Counted from the stretch's first letter, positions 7,916-17,427 are shown. The stretch: DNA of 64,000 nt from Salegentibacter holothuriorum (GCF_900168045.1 NZ_FUYY01000003.1:248001-312000); one strand, 5' to 3'. A program made the numbers and translations. The notes: generated by a model not told the origin, from the sequence alone.

Positions 7916-10030
7916 ATGAAATATCCCCTTATCACCCTCTTTTTTTGTTTCTGTTGGAATGCTTATAGCCAGACACCCATAGCAGATTCGCTAAATCAAA
8001 TTAATAGTATAGATTTTAAAAAAGCGGAAGCTGAAATCCGGGTTCTTCCAAAGGAAAAGCGCGTTTCAGGTACCATAAAATATAGTTTTGAAACGCTAAA
8101 AAGTATCGATTCGTTTTACGTAGATGCCAGGAATATGAACTTTGATGAGGTTCTGCTGAACGACGAGCCCGTAAAACCCAGAAACACCGGGCAGCGCATT
8201 TGGATAAAGAATGAATTATCACCTTCGGAAAACAATTCACTTCAACTTAAATATTCAGTAGCACCAAAGCAAGCCGTTTATTTTGTCAACTGGGAGATTG
8301 CCGATTCTATAAATGCACCTAAACAAGTCTGGACACAAGGGCAGGGAAGATACACTTCCAATTGGTTGCCTTCTTTTGACGATCAGCGGGAAAAAGTTGA
8401 GTTCGATGTTTCGTATCAATTTCCCCAAAGGCTGGAAGTGATGGCGAATGGAGAACTCACTGCGACTTCTATAACCGATTCTCTAAAAAAATGGAGTTTT
8501 GACATGCAGCGGCCTATGAGTAGCTATTTGCTGGCTTTTGCTGCGGGAAATTATTTAATGGAGGAAACCGAATCTTCTTCAGGAGTTACTTTACAATATT
8601 ATATGCCGGTTTCAGAGGAAAGTAAATTAGAGCCTACTTATCGTCATACCAAACAGATTTTTAATTTCCTGGAAAGTGAAATCGGTGTTGCGTATCCATG
8701 GCAAAACTATAAACAGGCACCAGTACGTGATTTTCTGTATTCCGGGATGGAAAATACTAGCGCGACTATCTTTGACCATGCTTTTATTACTGATTCTATA
8801 GCTTTTAAAGATCGAAATTATGTAAGCGTAAATGCACACGAAATGGCTCACCAATGGTTTGGAAATTTGGTGACCGCAGAAACCGCAAACGATCATTGGT
8901 TACACGAAGGTTTTGCCACTTTTTACGCTTTATTGGCAGAACGGGAAATTTTTGGAGACGATTATTATTACTGGAAGCTCTACCAATCTGCCGAGCAATT
9001 AAAGGAATTAAGCGATCAGGGTAAAGGCGAAGCTGTAACCAAACCCAGGGCAAGCTCGCTTACCTATTATCAAAAAGGAGCCTGGGCTTTGCATATTTTG
9101 AGAGAAAAAGTAGGCAAAGAAGCTTTTAACACAGCAGTAAAGAATTACCTGGAACGATATAAATTTAAAACAGCCACTACCAGTAATTTTATAGCCGAAG
9201 TTGAAGCAGCTGCGAATGTAGATTTGTCCGATTTTATGGCGAAGTGGTTAAACCAAACCGCCTTTCAAGGGTTTGCGGCCCTAAATTCTTTAAAGAATTC
9301 TGAATTTATAAAGAAGCATTTAGAAATCCTTGCCCTAAGAGAAACTCCGCTGGAGAAAAAAGAAGCTTTATTAAGTGCAGCTTTAGATTTTCCGGTAAGT
9401 GATTATACCGGTCAGGAAGTGGTTTATCAATTGGCAGATGAAAATTCAGAAACAGCCCTATACCTTTATAAAAAAGCATTTGAAACCAATAATGTTTATG
9501 TTCGGCAGGCTATTGCTAGTAGTATACAGAGAATTCCGAAGCAACTTAAAAGCGATTTTGAGTCTTTGTTGGACGATGAATCCTACCTTACAAAGGAAGT
9601 AGCGTTACTAAAATTATGGATGAATTTTCCGAAGGAAGTTTCGACTTATTTAGATAAAACTAGGGGAATCACCGGTTTTACTAATAAAAACGTGCGAATG
9701 CTCTGGTTAACCTTAAACCTTATTACACCAGGTTATGAGCCTGAAAAACAACAGGAAGCTTACCAGGAACTTTCAGGGTATACGGCAACCTACTATCCAA
9801 TAGAAATAAGGGAAAACGCTTTTGGTTATTTATACCAAATAAATAGCTTTACTACTCAGAATTTGCTGGATCTATTGCAGGGAACACAGCATCATACTTA
9901 TAGGTTTAGAGACTATAGCAGGCAATTGCTGGCTGCTTTGATAAAGAAAGAGGAATATCGACAAAAATTCTTAGCTTTAGATGATCGTCTTTCTCAAAAA
10001 GAGCTGGATTATTTGGAAACTAAACTTTAA
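7916..10030 (+). CDS. Secreted M1 family zinc aminopeptidase
   Basis: The 704-residue product has a signal peptide (residues 1-18, ending AYSQ). The N-terminal beta-saddle domain is followed by the exopeptidase motif GMENTSATIF (a GxMEN variant). The gluzincin signature is complete: H308-E309-x-x-H312, then 18 residues and E331 in WLHEGF. These residues bind zinc and activate water, so the enzyme should be active, removing N-terminal residues from peptides in the periplasm or outside. The C-terminal half is helical and HEAT-like. It starts a three-gene plus-strand run: the first patatin-like gene begins 3 bp after its stop, so co-transcription is likely. Confidence 0.92.
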   Translation: MKYPLITLFFCFCWNAYSQTPIADSLNQINSIDFKKAEAEIRVLPKEKRVSGTIKYSFETLKSIDSFYVDARNMNFDEVLLNDEPVKPRNTGQRIWIKNELSPSENNSLQLKYSVAPKQAVYFVNWEIADSINAPKQVWTQGQGRYTSNWLPSFDDQREKVEFDVSYQFPQRLEVMANGELTATSITDSLKKWSFDMQRPMSSYLLAFAAGNYLMEETESSSGVTLQYYMPVSEESKLEPTYRHTKQIFNFLESEIGVAYPWQNYKQAPVRDFLYSGMENTSATIFDHAFITDSIAFKDRNYVSVNAHEMAHQWFGNLVTAETANDHWLHEGFATFYALLAEREIFGDDYYYWKLYQSAEQLKELSDQGKGEAVTKPRASSLTYYQKGAWALHILREKVGKEAFNTAVKNYLERYKFKTATTSNFIAEVEAAANVDLSDFMAKWLNQTAFQGFAALNSLKNSEFIKKHLEILALRETPLEKKEALLSAALDFPVSDYTGQEVVYQLADENSETALYLYKKAFETNNVYVRQAIASSIQRIPKQLKSDFESLLDDESYLTKEVALLKLWMNFPKEVSTYLDKTRGITGFTNKNVRMLWLTLNLITPGYEPEKQQEAYQELSGYTATYYPIEIRENAFGYLYQINSFTTQNLLDLLQGTQHHTYRFRDYSRQLLAALIKKEEYRQKFLALDDRLSQKELDYLETKL

Positions 10031-10033
10031 TTA

Positions 10034-10936
10034 ATGCGGGCATTGGTAATATCTGGAGGAGGAAGCAAAGGCGCTTTTGCCGGCGGTGTTGCCCAATATT
10101 TAATTGAAGAATTAAAACGGGATTACGATCTTTATTTGGGAACTTCCACCGGGAGCTTACTAATTTCTCACCTGGCTTTAAATAAATGCGAGAAGATAAA
10201 GGATATTTATACTTCGGTAAACCAGGACAGTATTTTTAATAATCGTCCTTTTCTTATTAAAAAGCGTCACGGTTATGATCAGATAAGTATTAATCATTTT
10301 AGCGTGATCCGTAATTTTATTCAGGGGAAGAAAACTTTTGGTGAAAGTAAAAACTTGAAAAAACTCATTGCTAATACCTTAACCAAAGAGGAGTTTTTAA
10401 GTTTAAAATCCAGTAAAAAGGATATTGTAGTTACTGTTTCTAATATTTCGCTAAATATGGTGGAGTATAAATCTATTAAGGATTTTGAATATGAAGAATT
10501 CTGTGAATGGATTTGGATTTCCTGTAATTATACTCCTTTTATGAGCCTGGTGCAAAAAGACGGTTGCGAATACGCCGATGGTGGTTTGGGGACTATGGTA
10601 CCCATAGAAGAGGCTATTAAAAGAGGAGCAACGCATATAGATGCAGTTATTCTACAAACCGAAGCCACTTTTTATAATAGAATGCCCTCCAAAAACGTGT
10701 TTGGACTCATTACTAATTTGTTTCGGTTTATGTTGGATAGAATAGAAAAACAAAATATTCAAATTGGAAAATTTGCGGCAGCAAATAAAAATGCGACCAT
10801 AAATTTTTACTACACACCTACGGTATTAACTACCAATTCCCTTATTTTTGATGAGAAACAAATGAAAACCTGGTGGAAAACTGGCTATACTTATGCCAAA
10901 GAAAAAAGCGAGGAAATAAACCAAATTGAACCTTAA
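10034..10936 (+). CDS. Patatin-like phospholipase (first of a tandem pair)
   Basis: The 300-residue product is a patatin-family serine lipid acyl hydrolase. The oxyanion-hole motif GGGSKG (residues 8-13), the nucleophile elbow G36-T-S38-T-G40 and the catalytic Asp182 in the DGG motif are all present, so a Ser-Asp dyad is predicted. No signal peptide or outer-membrane barrel is seen, so it is probably cytoplasmic. Its ATG lies 3 bp after the M1 peptidase stop, and its stop overlaps the next start in TAATG. It is clearly paralogous to the following gene, with the same start sequence, motif spacing and length, so a tandem duplication is evident. Confidence 0.9.
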   Translation: MRALVISGGGSKGAFAGGVAQYLIEELKRDYDLYLGTSTGSLLISHLALNKCEKIKDIYTSVNQDSIFNNRPFLIKKRHGYDQISINHFSVIRNFIQGKKTFGESKNLKKLIANTLTKEEFLSLKSSKKDIVVTVSNISLNMVEYKSIKDFEYEEFCEWIWISCNYTPFMSLVQKDGCEYADGGLGTMVPIEEAIKRGATHIDAVILQTEATFYNRMPSKNVFGLITNLFRFMLDRIEKQNIQIGKFAAANKNATINFYYTPTVLTTNSLIFDEKQMKTWWKTGYTYAKEKSEEINQIEP

Positions 10937-11859
10937 TGCGTGCACTGGTAATATCGGGCGGGGGCAGTAAAGGCGCTTTTGCAGGCGGCGTTGCTCAATA
11001 TTTAATTCAGGAAGAAGGCAAGAAGTACGATTTATTTCTGGGCACTTCTACCGGAAGTTTATTAATTCCGCATCTTGCTATGGGGAATATTGATAAGGTT
11101 TACGAAATGTACACCAATGTAAACCAGCGCAAAATCTTTAATGTAAATCCTTTTGTGGTAAAGCGAAAAGAAGGTAGGGAGTATGTGACGATTAATTATT
11201 TTAATATGTTCTGGCAGTTTGTTCGGAAAAAAAGAACATTTGGAGAAAGTCTAAATCTTAGAAAGCATATAAAACGTAATTTTTCTGAAGAAAATTTCAA
11301 TGAGCTTAAAAGCCAGGTGGAAGATGTAGTGGTAACGGTTTCTAATTTGTCTAAAAATCGCGTAGAATATAAATCGATTAACGACTTCACTTACGACGAT
11401 TTTTGTGATTGGATCTGGATAAGTTGTAATTACATTCCGTTTATGAGTTTGGCCAAAAAGAATGGCTTTGAATATGCCGATGGCGGCCTGGGCTGTGTAG
11501 TTCCAATTCGGGAAGCAATAAAGCGTGGAGCTACAGAAGTTGACGCTATTATCCTGGAAGCCGAAAACATGGAATACAACAAGGTTTTGGGTAAAAACCC
11601 TTTTTCTTTAATGATCAACCTTTTTGGTTTTCTGTTAGACCAGGTAGAATATCACGATATCGTAGAGGGAAAACTTGCCGCTTTAAATAAGAAAGTGAAA
11701 TTAAATACTTATTATACCCCCACCAAGCTAACTGAAAACTCTCTGGTATTTAATAAGAAGTTAATGGGAGAATGGTGGCAGCAAGGTTACGATCACGCTA
11801 AAGAAAAGCATTTGCAATACCTGGCTACCAAAAGAAAAGGTTTTTTCGGCTTGTTTTAA
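10936..11859 (+). CDS. Patatin-like phospholipase (second of a tandem pair)
   Basis: The 307-residue paralogue of the previous gene starts in a 1-nt TAATG overlap with it, so the two should be translationally coupled. The same residues are present at the same positions: oxyanion GGGSKG (8-13), nucleophile S38 in GTSTG, and D182 in the DGG motif. The first 24 residues are nearly identical in the two proteins, and divergence is spread along the rest. The C-terminus carries a short basic tail (TKRKGFFGLF) that the first copy lacks, possibly a membrane-touching segment. Its stop overlaps the convergent gene at 11856 by 4 bp. Confidence 0.9.
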   Translation: MRALVISGGGSKGAFAGGVAQYLIQEEGKKYDLFLGTSTGSLLIPHLAMGNIDKVYEMYTNVNQRKIFNVNPFVVKRKEGREYVTINYFNMFWQFVRKKRTFGESLNLRKHIKRNFSEENFNELKSQVEDVVVTVSNLSKNRVEYKSINDFTYDDFCDWIWISCNYIPFMSLAKKNGFEYADGGLGCVVPIREAIKRGATEVDAIILEAENMEYNKVLGKNPFSLMINLFGFLLDQVEYHDIVEGKLAALNKKVKLNTYYTPTKLTENSLVFNKKLMGEWWQQGYDHAKEKHLQYLATKRKGFFGLF

Positions 11860-12377
11860 ATAAAGCGTTTTACTTCATTTTTTAGATAAGCGAGCGCAGC
11901 TTCGGTCGGGGATTGTTTTTCCATAAGGTTTTTTAGGATTATTTCTCTTAGTTTATCCGCGTCGGTTACACTTTCCTGTTGATTCGCTTTTCTAATAATG
12001 CCTATTGTGGCATTTTTCGCCGTCTTTATATAATCCCAGGTCTCCGTAGAAAGATAGATTTGCTGGGCAAGATTGTGCTCAAATTCCTGTTCAATAGTAT
12101 TAATCAATAATCGCTCGTAGGCTTCTTTATCATTAGAATTAGGTTTTATTCTAAATAAAAGTTTTCCGGGAGAAATTCTTTCTAAAAATAGCGTCATCCG
12201 TTCATAAGCCTGTAATTTAAGAGGGAGTGCTGTTTTTTGTGTTTCTCGGTGTAATAGGAAATTCCTTCTGTTTTGTTCATTTTTATTATATGAACTGAAA
12301 AAATAAAATGCTACTATTCCAACTATCAAGGCTGGAAGAATGGCTAATAAGATTTGTGAGAGTTCTATTTGATTCAT
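11856..12377 (-). CDS. Small single-pass membrane protein, unknown function
   Basis: The 173-residue product has one N-terminal transmembrane segment (about residues 8-28, LLAILPALIVGIVAFYFF). A soluble helical domain rich in charged residues follows, with LKLQAYERMTLFLERISP as its most conserved-looking stretch. I recognise the type from flavobacterial genomes but know no function. Its ATG overlaps the stop of the glutamate-synthase-like gene by 4 nt (ATGA), so the two are co-transcribed and probably coupled. The shared operon and the fact that both proteins have an N-terminal membrane anchor suggest they act at the same membrane site. Its 3' end overlaps the convergent patatin gene. Confidence 0.75.
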   Translation of the reverse strand: MNQIELSQILLAILPALIVGIVAFYFFSSYNKNEQNRRNFLLHRETQKTALPLKLQAYERMTLFLERISPGKLLFRIKPNSNDKEAYERLLINTIEQEFEHNLAQQIYLSTETWDYIKTAKNATIGIIRKANQQESVTDADKLREIILKNLMEKQSPTEAALAYLKNEVKRFI

Positions 12378-13996
12378 TGATTTTTATTATGGGGCGTAGT
12401 TTTCTCTGTTTCCGCCTCTTTTGTAATTACTTCTTTTCTTTTATATATAGCTCCCAAATTGGGATCGTTTTTGTGAATATGAACACCCTCGAAAGGTACT
12501 TTTTCTTTATGATACGAAAAAGTACCTGCCAGGCTTTTTGCCAGGTTTTGATCACTAAGATTTATTTCTACATCATCCATAGTAAATTGACAGGGATGTT
12601 CGTAACCGCAAGCATGTGTCATTTCTAATAATTCTTTCCTAAACTTTGTAAAATAAAAGTTGACACGCCTGGATTTTTCCTTAATATTTATACCTGCTTG
12701 TAGCCATTTATTTTGGGTTGCTACACCGGTGGGGCAGGTGTTGTTGTGGCAGGATTGCGCCTGGATGCAGCCAATACTCATCATCGCTTCCCGGGCTACA
12801 TTTATACAATCTGCGCCAAGGGCAAAAGCCATAGCCGCCTGTCCAGGGAAACCAAGTTTTCCACTACCAATAAAAACGATCCTATCCGTAATTCCGTGGT
12901 TTAAAAAGACCTGGTAAACATCTGTGAAAGCATAAATCCACGGCAGGGAAACGTGATCAGCAAAACTTGGCGGAGCAGCCCCGGTGCCTCCTTCGCCGCC
13001 ATCTATAGTAATAAAATCGGGACCTCTCTTTGTTTGGGCCATAATAGAAGCCAATTCTTTCCATTGATCGAGTTTTCCTACTGCCGATTTTATGCCTACG
13101 GGAAGTCCTGTGGCTTCTGCTATTTCTTCAATAAAATCTACCAATTCAGGCATATCGTTAAAAGCAGAATGGCTTGGTGGTGACAACACATCTTTACCAA
13201 TTGGTACATTTCTTATTTCTGCTATTTCTTTAGTAATTTTTGAAGCGGGTAAAACACCACCCTTCCCGGGTTTAGCTCCCTGTGACAATTTAATTTCTAT
13301 GGCACGAATCTGTTTGTTTTCATTCACTAACTCCACCATTTTCTCCATAGAAAAATTACCATCATTATCTCTAACTCCAAAATAACCGGTTCCAAAATGA
13401 AATACTACATCAGCTCCTTTTTGGTGATAAGGGGAGAGCCCGCCTTCACCAGTATTATGATATGCGCCTGCTTCTTTACAGCCCTCGTTTAGTGATGCAA
13501 TAGCTCTAGCCGATAAGGAGCCAAAACTCATTGCCGAAACATTAATGATAGAGGCCGGCCTAAAGGGTCTTTTTCTATTATTGAATTCTCCCATAACCTT
13601 GGCACATGCAATAAAACCCGGATCCAGGTTGTTTGGATGATCCTCTTTAAGTTTTAAGGGTAGCATGGCATTATTAATAAAGATATAGTGGGTAGAAAAT
13701 ATATCCTGATCTGTACCAAAGCCTTCATAATTGTTTTCATTTTTTGCTGAAGCATAGATCCAACCACGCTCGCTACGGTTAAAAGGTAATTCATCGCGAT
13801 TACTGGCCACAATATATTGTCTTAACTCGGGCCCAATTCCTTCAAGAATATATCTAAAGTGCCCTATAACAGGAAAGTTATGCTTAATAGTATGTTCCCG
13901 ATTAAAAAATATATCCCTAATTGCTATTATAGCGAAAAAAATAAGAACCCAGCCCCACCACGGGATTGCACTTAAAAAGCTTAAAATATTTTCCAT
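12374..13996 (-). CDS. Membrane-anchored FMN-binding glutamate-synthase-family protein
   Basis: The 540-residue product resembles the synthase domain of glutamate synthase but lacks the N-terminal glutaminase domain. A transmembrane helix lies at about residues 10-30. The FMN/(beta-alpha)8 barrel follows, with GGEGGTGAAP, SFGSLSARAI and a phosphate-binding GSGKLGFPG stretch. Cysteines C410, C416 and C421 keep the C-x5-C-x4-C spacing of the 3Fe-4S site of glutamate synthases. Without a glutaminase it cannot use glutamine as a normal GOGAT does; it may be an FMN/Fe-S oxidoreductase on another substrate. It is followed directly (ATGA overlap) by a small membrane protein gene and preceded by a possible 34-residue peptide gene. 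Confidence 0.85.
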   Translation of the reverse strand: MENILSFLSAIPWWGWVLIFFAIIAIRDIFFNREHTIKHNFPVIGHFRYILEGIGPELRQYIVASNRDELPFNRSERGWIYASAKNENNYEGFGTDQDIFSTHYIFINNAMLPLKLKEDHPNNLDPGFIACAKVMGEFNNRKRPFRPASIINVSAMSFGSLSARAIASLNEGCKEAGAYHNTGEGGLSPYHQKGADVVFHFGTGYFGVRDNDGNFSMEKMVELVNENKQIRAIEIKLSQGAKPGKGGVLPASKITKEIAEIRNVPIGKDVLSPPSHSAFNDMPELVDFIEEIAEATGLPVGIKSAVGKLDQWKELASIMAQTKRGPDFITIDGGEGGTGAAPPSFADHVSLPWIYAFTDVYQVFLNHGITDRIVFIGSGKLGFPGQAAMAFALGADCINVAREAMMSIGCIQAQSCHNNTCPTGVATQNKWLQAGINIKEKSRRVNFYFTKFRKELLEMTHACGYEHPCQFTMDDVEINLSDQNLAKSLAGTFSYHKEKVPFEGVHIHKNDPNLGAIYKRKEVITKEAETEKTTPHNKNQ

Positions 13997-14045
13997 GCTT
14001 ATTTGTTTAAATAATCTATTGTTAATTGAGACATCGTTTTTATCT

Positions 14046-14150
14046 CTATTCTTTTATTTTTTCTGCCGAAGTATTAGTCTGCGGCTCAATTTCCTGAACC
14101 GCTAAAGTAAAACTGAAAAGCCCAAGCAGGCTGAGAATAATTATTTCCAT
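14046..14150 (-). CDS. Possible 34-residue single-pass membrane peptide
   Basis: A short frame from ATG (14148-14150) to TAG (14046-14048) encodes MEIIILSLLGLFSFTLAVQE and then a polar tail ending in Glu. The first 18 residues are a hydrophobic helix and the last 16 are soluble. It lies 50 bp upstream of the glutamate-synthase-like gene on the same strand. Its size, membrane character and position are those of a small subunit, but the peptide could also be chance or a signal-peptide remnant. No family is recognised. Confidence 0.4.
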   Translation of the reverse strand: MEIIILSLLGLFSFTLAVQEIEPQTNTSAEKIKE

Positions 14151-14311
14151 AAGTTTTATTTAGTGCTGAAGCCGTTTTGCAGAATTTTAAAGATATTAAA
14201 AACTTAGACAATTGCTCCCCACCAATCTTAGTTTGTTTAAAACAAAGTAGCTTTCGGGTTTATAAATTGTCTCATTTTGGTTAATTTCACGCATTTAAAA
14301 AACTGAAGAGA

Positions 14312-16633
14312 TTGGAAGCTTATTTAGCCGAATTAAATGACGCACAACGCGCACCTGTATTGCAAAAGGATGGTGCTATGATTGTGATTGCAGGAGCAGG
14401 ATCTGGAAAAACCCGGGTGCTTACCTACCGTATTGCTTACTTGATGAGCCTTGGTGTAGATCCTTTTAATATTTTGTCTTTAACTTTTACCAATAAAGCT
14501 GCACGGGAAATGAAAACCCGTATTGCTAAAATTGTTGGTAATAGCGAAGCAAAAAATCTTTGGATGGGAACTTTCCATTCTATTTTTGCTAAGATTCTGC
14601 GCTTTGAAGCCGATAAATTGGGCTACCCTTCAAACTTCACTATTTATGACACTCAAGATTCGCAAAGTGTAATTAGAGCTATTATAAAAGATATGCGTCT
14701 GGATAAAGACGTATATAAATACAAGCAGGTTTATAGCAGAATTTCTTCCTATAAAAACAGTTTAATAACCGTAAAGGCTTATTTCCAGAACCCGGAATTG
14801 AAGGAAGCTGATGCGATGTCTAAAAAACCACGTTTGGGTGAAATCTACCAGGAGTATGTAGAGCGTTGCTTTAAAGCCGGTGCGATGGACTTTGATGATT
14901 TATTGCTGAAAACAAACGAGCTTTTAAATAGATTTCCTGAAGTACTGCAGAAATATCAAAACCGTTTCAGATATATTTTGGTAGACGAGTATCAGGATAC
15001 AAACCATTCCCAATATTTGATTGTAAAAGCACTTTCCGATAAGTTTCAAAATATATGTGTGGTGGGAGATGATGCGCAGAGTATTTATGCTTTCCGCGGA
15101 GCGAATATTAATAATATTCTGAATTTCCAGAAAGATTACGAGAATGTGCAAATGTATAGGCTGGAGCAAAATTACCGTTCTACCAAAAACATTGTAAATG
15201 CAGCCAACTCAATAATTGAAAAGAATAAAACCAAGCTTGAAAAGGTAGTTTGGACGGCCAATGATGAAGGGCCAAAAATTGTAGTAAATCGTCTGCTTAC
15301 CGATGGGGAAGAAGGCCGTTTTGTTGCGGGTTCTATTTTTGAAAATAGAATGCAAAACCAAATGAGTAATGGTGATTTTGCTATTCTTTATCGTACCAAC
15401 GCTCAAAGTAGGGCGATGGAGGATGCACTCAGGAAAAAGGAAATTCCGTATAGAATTTACGGCGGACTTTCATTTTACCAGCGAAAAGAGATTAAAGATG
15501 TGTTGTCTTATTTACGACTTCTTATAAATCCCAAAGACGAGGAAGCACTTAAGCGAATAATCAATTATCCTGCCCGTGGAATTGGGCAAACTACAATGGA
15601 TAAATTGAGCATTGCGGGAAATCAATATGGCAAGACCATTTTTGAAATTATTGAGAATATAGATCATCTTGATTTAAAGATCAATAAGAGTACGCGTACC
15701 AAGCTTGATAATTTCGTGAACATGATAAAAAGCTTCACGATTCTTGCTGAAAATGCCGATGCGTTTACCGTGGCCGATACCGTGACCAAAAAAACCGGTT
15801 TGGTTCAGGAATTAAAGAAGGATGGTACCCCGGAAGGGATTGCGCGTATAGAAAATATTGAAGAATTATTAAACGGGATCAAAGATTTTGTGGAAGGGCA
15901 AAAAGAACTGGCAGATGCTGATGGTTCTCTGGCAGAATTCCTGGAAGATGTAGCACTTGCTACAGATATGGATAAAGATACCGGTGATGATGATCGGGTT
16001 GCTTTAATGACCATTCACCTGGCAAAAGGTTTGGAATTCCCTTATGTATATATTGTTGGGTTAGAAGAAGATCTTTTTCCTTCAGGAATGAGTATGAATA
16101 CCCGAAGCGAACTGGAAGAAGAACGTCGCTTATTCTATGTAGCACTTACGAGAGCCGAAAAACAGGCTTATCTAACTTATACGCAATCCAGATATCGCTG
16201 GGGAAAACTTGTAGATGCAGAGCCCAGTAGGTTTATTGAAGAGGTAGACGAGCAGTATATGGATTATTTGATTCCGCAGGATGATTATAAATACAAACCA
16301 CTTATTGATACCGATATTTTTGGTGATGATATTGATAAAAGTAAATTACGCCAAAGCAAACCTAAAAAAGGAACTCCGCCACCGGCACATAAACCAAGCG
16401 AGTCTCAATTAAGAAAGCTTCGGAAATTGAAACCCGCCAGCCCCGAGCCTGAAAAGGCTACAAATGGAATTAAACTGGAGGCCGGTAATGTAGTGGAGCA
16501 TATGCGGTTTGGAAAAGGAAAAGTACTGGCCATAGATGGTGTTGGCCAGGATAAAAAAGCTGAAATAGATTTTGAGAATGGAGGAATTAAAAAGTTACTA
16601 TTAAGGTTTGCTAAACTGAAAATGCTTAGCTAG
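14312..16633 (+). CDS. UvrD/PcrA-type SF1 DNA helicase
   Basis: The 773-residue SF1A 3'-5' helicase carries motif I GAGSGKT (about residues 28-34), motif Ia LTFTNKAA, motif II DEYQDT, motif III GDDAQSIYAFRGA, motif IV EQNYRS, motif V MTIHLAKGLEFPYVYI and motif VI YVALTRAEKQAYLT. It acts in nucleotide-excision and mismatch repair and removes proteins from DNA. The C-terminal extension is basic and Pro-rich and ends in a Tudor-like module (VEHMRFGKGKVLAIDG), as in PcrA. No ATG exists upstream before an in-frame TAA at 14282, so a TTG at 14312 is the probable start; its product MEAYLAELNDAQ matches the normal N-terminus. The K+ channel gene begins 3 bp after the stop. Confidence 0.95.
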   Translation: MEAYLAELNDAQRAPVLQKDGAMIVIAGAGSGKTRVLTYRIAYLMSLGVDPFNILSLTFTNKAAREMKTRIAKIVGNSEAKNLWMGTFHSIFAKILRFEADKLGYPSNFTIYDTQDSQSVIRAIIKDMRLDKDVYKYKQVYSRISSYKNSLITVKAYFQNPELKEADAMSKKPRLGEIYQEYVERCFKAGAMDFDDLLLKTNELLNRFPEVLQKYQNRFRYILVDEYQDTNHSQYLIVKALSDKFQNICVVGDDAQSIYAFRGANINNILNFQKDYENVQMYRLEQNYRSTKNIVNAANSIIEKNKTKLEKVVWTANDEGPKIVVNRLLTDGEEGRFVAGSIFENRMQNQMSNGDFAILYRTNAQSRAMEDALRKKEIPYRIYGGLSFYQRKEIKDVLSYLRLLINPKDEEALKRIINYPARGIGQTTMDKLSIAGNQYGKTIFEIIENIDHLDLKINKSTRTKLDNFVNMIKSFTILAENADAFTVADTVTKKTGLVQELKKDGTPEGIARIENIEELLNGIKDFVEGQKELADADGSLAEFLEDVALATDMDKDTGDDDRVALMTIHLAKGLEFPYVYIVGLEEDLFPSGMSMNTRSELEEERRLFYVALTRAEKQAYLTYTQSRYRWGKLVDAEPSRFIEEVDEQYMDYLIPQDDYKYKPLIDTDIFGDDIDKSKLRQSKPKKGTPPPAHKPSESQLRKLRKLKPASPEPEKATNGIKLEAGNVVEHMRFGKGKVLAIDGVGQDKKAEIDFENGGIKKLLLRFAKLKMLS

Positions 16634-16636
16634 CTT

Positions 16637-17251
16637 ATGAGTGTTTCCAATATTATAATAAGCCTGCTTTCAATTTTTAGCATTTTTCTGTTATCGCTTA
16701 CTTTTTTTATTTCACCCGAATCTGAGATTTATCAGTTGATAAGTTATTTCGATTTTATTCTGTGCTTTATTTTTTTAATAGATTTTTTTACACAACTCTC
16801 TAGAGCAGAGAATAAATGGAAATATTTCTATACCATAGGTTGGTTAGATTTGCTTTCTTCTATCCCTGTTGTAAATGAATTTAGGTTTATTAGGGTTTTT
16901 AGGGTCTTTAGAGTACTTAGAATAATAAAATCTACCCGCCTGCTTATTGCTTTTATTAGGAGGAATAAAGCAACATCCCTGTATGGATTTATTGTTTTTA
17001 CCGCCTTTACTACCTTAGTGTTTACTACAACTGCGGTTTTATATTTAGAGCAGGATGTAGGAAATATAAAAACTGCCGAAGATGCACTCTGGTGGAGCTT
17101 TGTAACCATTACTACCGTTGGTTATGGGGATTATTATCCTGTGACCAATAGTGGTAAACTTTTGGCTTCCTTGCTTATATTTTGTGGGATAGCCTCCTTT
17201 GGTGCGGTTATTTCTTACGTGAATAGGATAGCCGTTTCATTTAAAGATTAA
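16637..17251 (+). CDS. Voltage-gated-type potassium channel (6-TM)
   Basis: The 204-residue membrane protein has six predicted helices. S4 is the Arg-rich segment FRFIRVFRVFRVLRIIK (about residues 88-104), with Arg every third residue as in voltage sensors. The pore loop has the K+ selectivity filter T-V-G-Y-G-D at residues 160-165, followed by the last helix. It is short for the Kv family because it lacks a cytoplasmic C-terminal domain, a common form in bacteria. It should form a tetramer in the inner membrane. It begins 3 bp after the uvrD stop and is probably co-transcribed with it, though no functional link is obvious. Confidence 0.92.
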   Translation: MSVSNIIISLLSIFSIFLLSLTFFISPESEIYQLISYFDFILCFIFLIDFFTQLSRAENKWKYFYTIGWLDLLSSIPVVNEFRFIRVFRVFRVLRIIKSTRLLIAFIRRNKATSLYGFIVFTAFTTLVFTTTAVLYLEQDVGNIKTAEDALWWSFVTITTVGYGDYYPVTNSGKLLASLLIFCGIASFGAVISYVNRIAVSFKD

Positions 17252-17427
17252 ATCTTTTTTAATTTTTAGTTGAAGAAATGTTGCTTCATAAATTCTATAG
17301 ACGCAAGCTTCCCAAATACTACCATATTATCCTTTTTTTCCAGATTGTTCTCACTAAAATGATTCAGGATTATAGATGCTCAAGATTACGACGGTAGCTA
17401 ATATACTCGTTAAACTTCTGTTATATA

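Noticed and set aside
8627-9053. Overlapping minus-strand frames inside the M1 peptidase gene
   Set aside because: Fully inside a strongly supported gene with intact catalytic motifs; they are antisense shadows with unlikely composition.
10034-11859. One long patatin gene split by a frameshift
   Set aside because: Each half has its own start, full motif set and normal length; the overlap is a proper TAATG junction, so it is a tandem pair.
16637-17251. Voltage-gated sodium or cation channel
   Set aside because: The selectivity filter is the K+ type TVGYGD, not a NaChBac-type filter.
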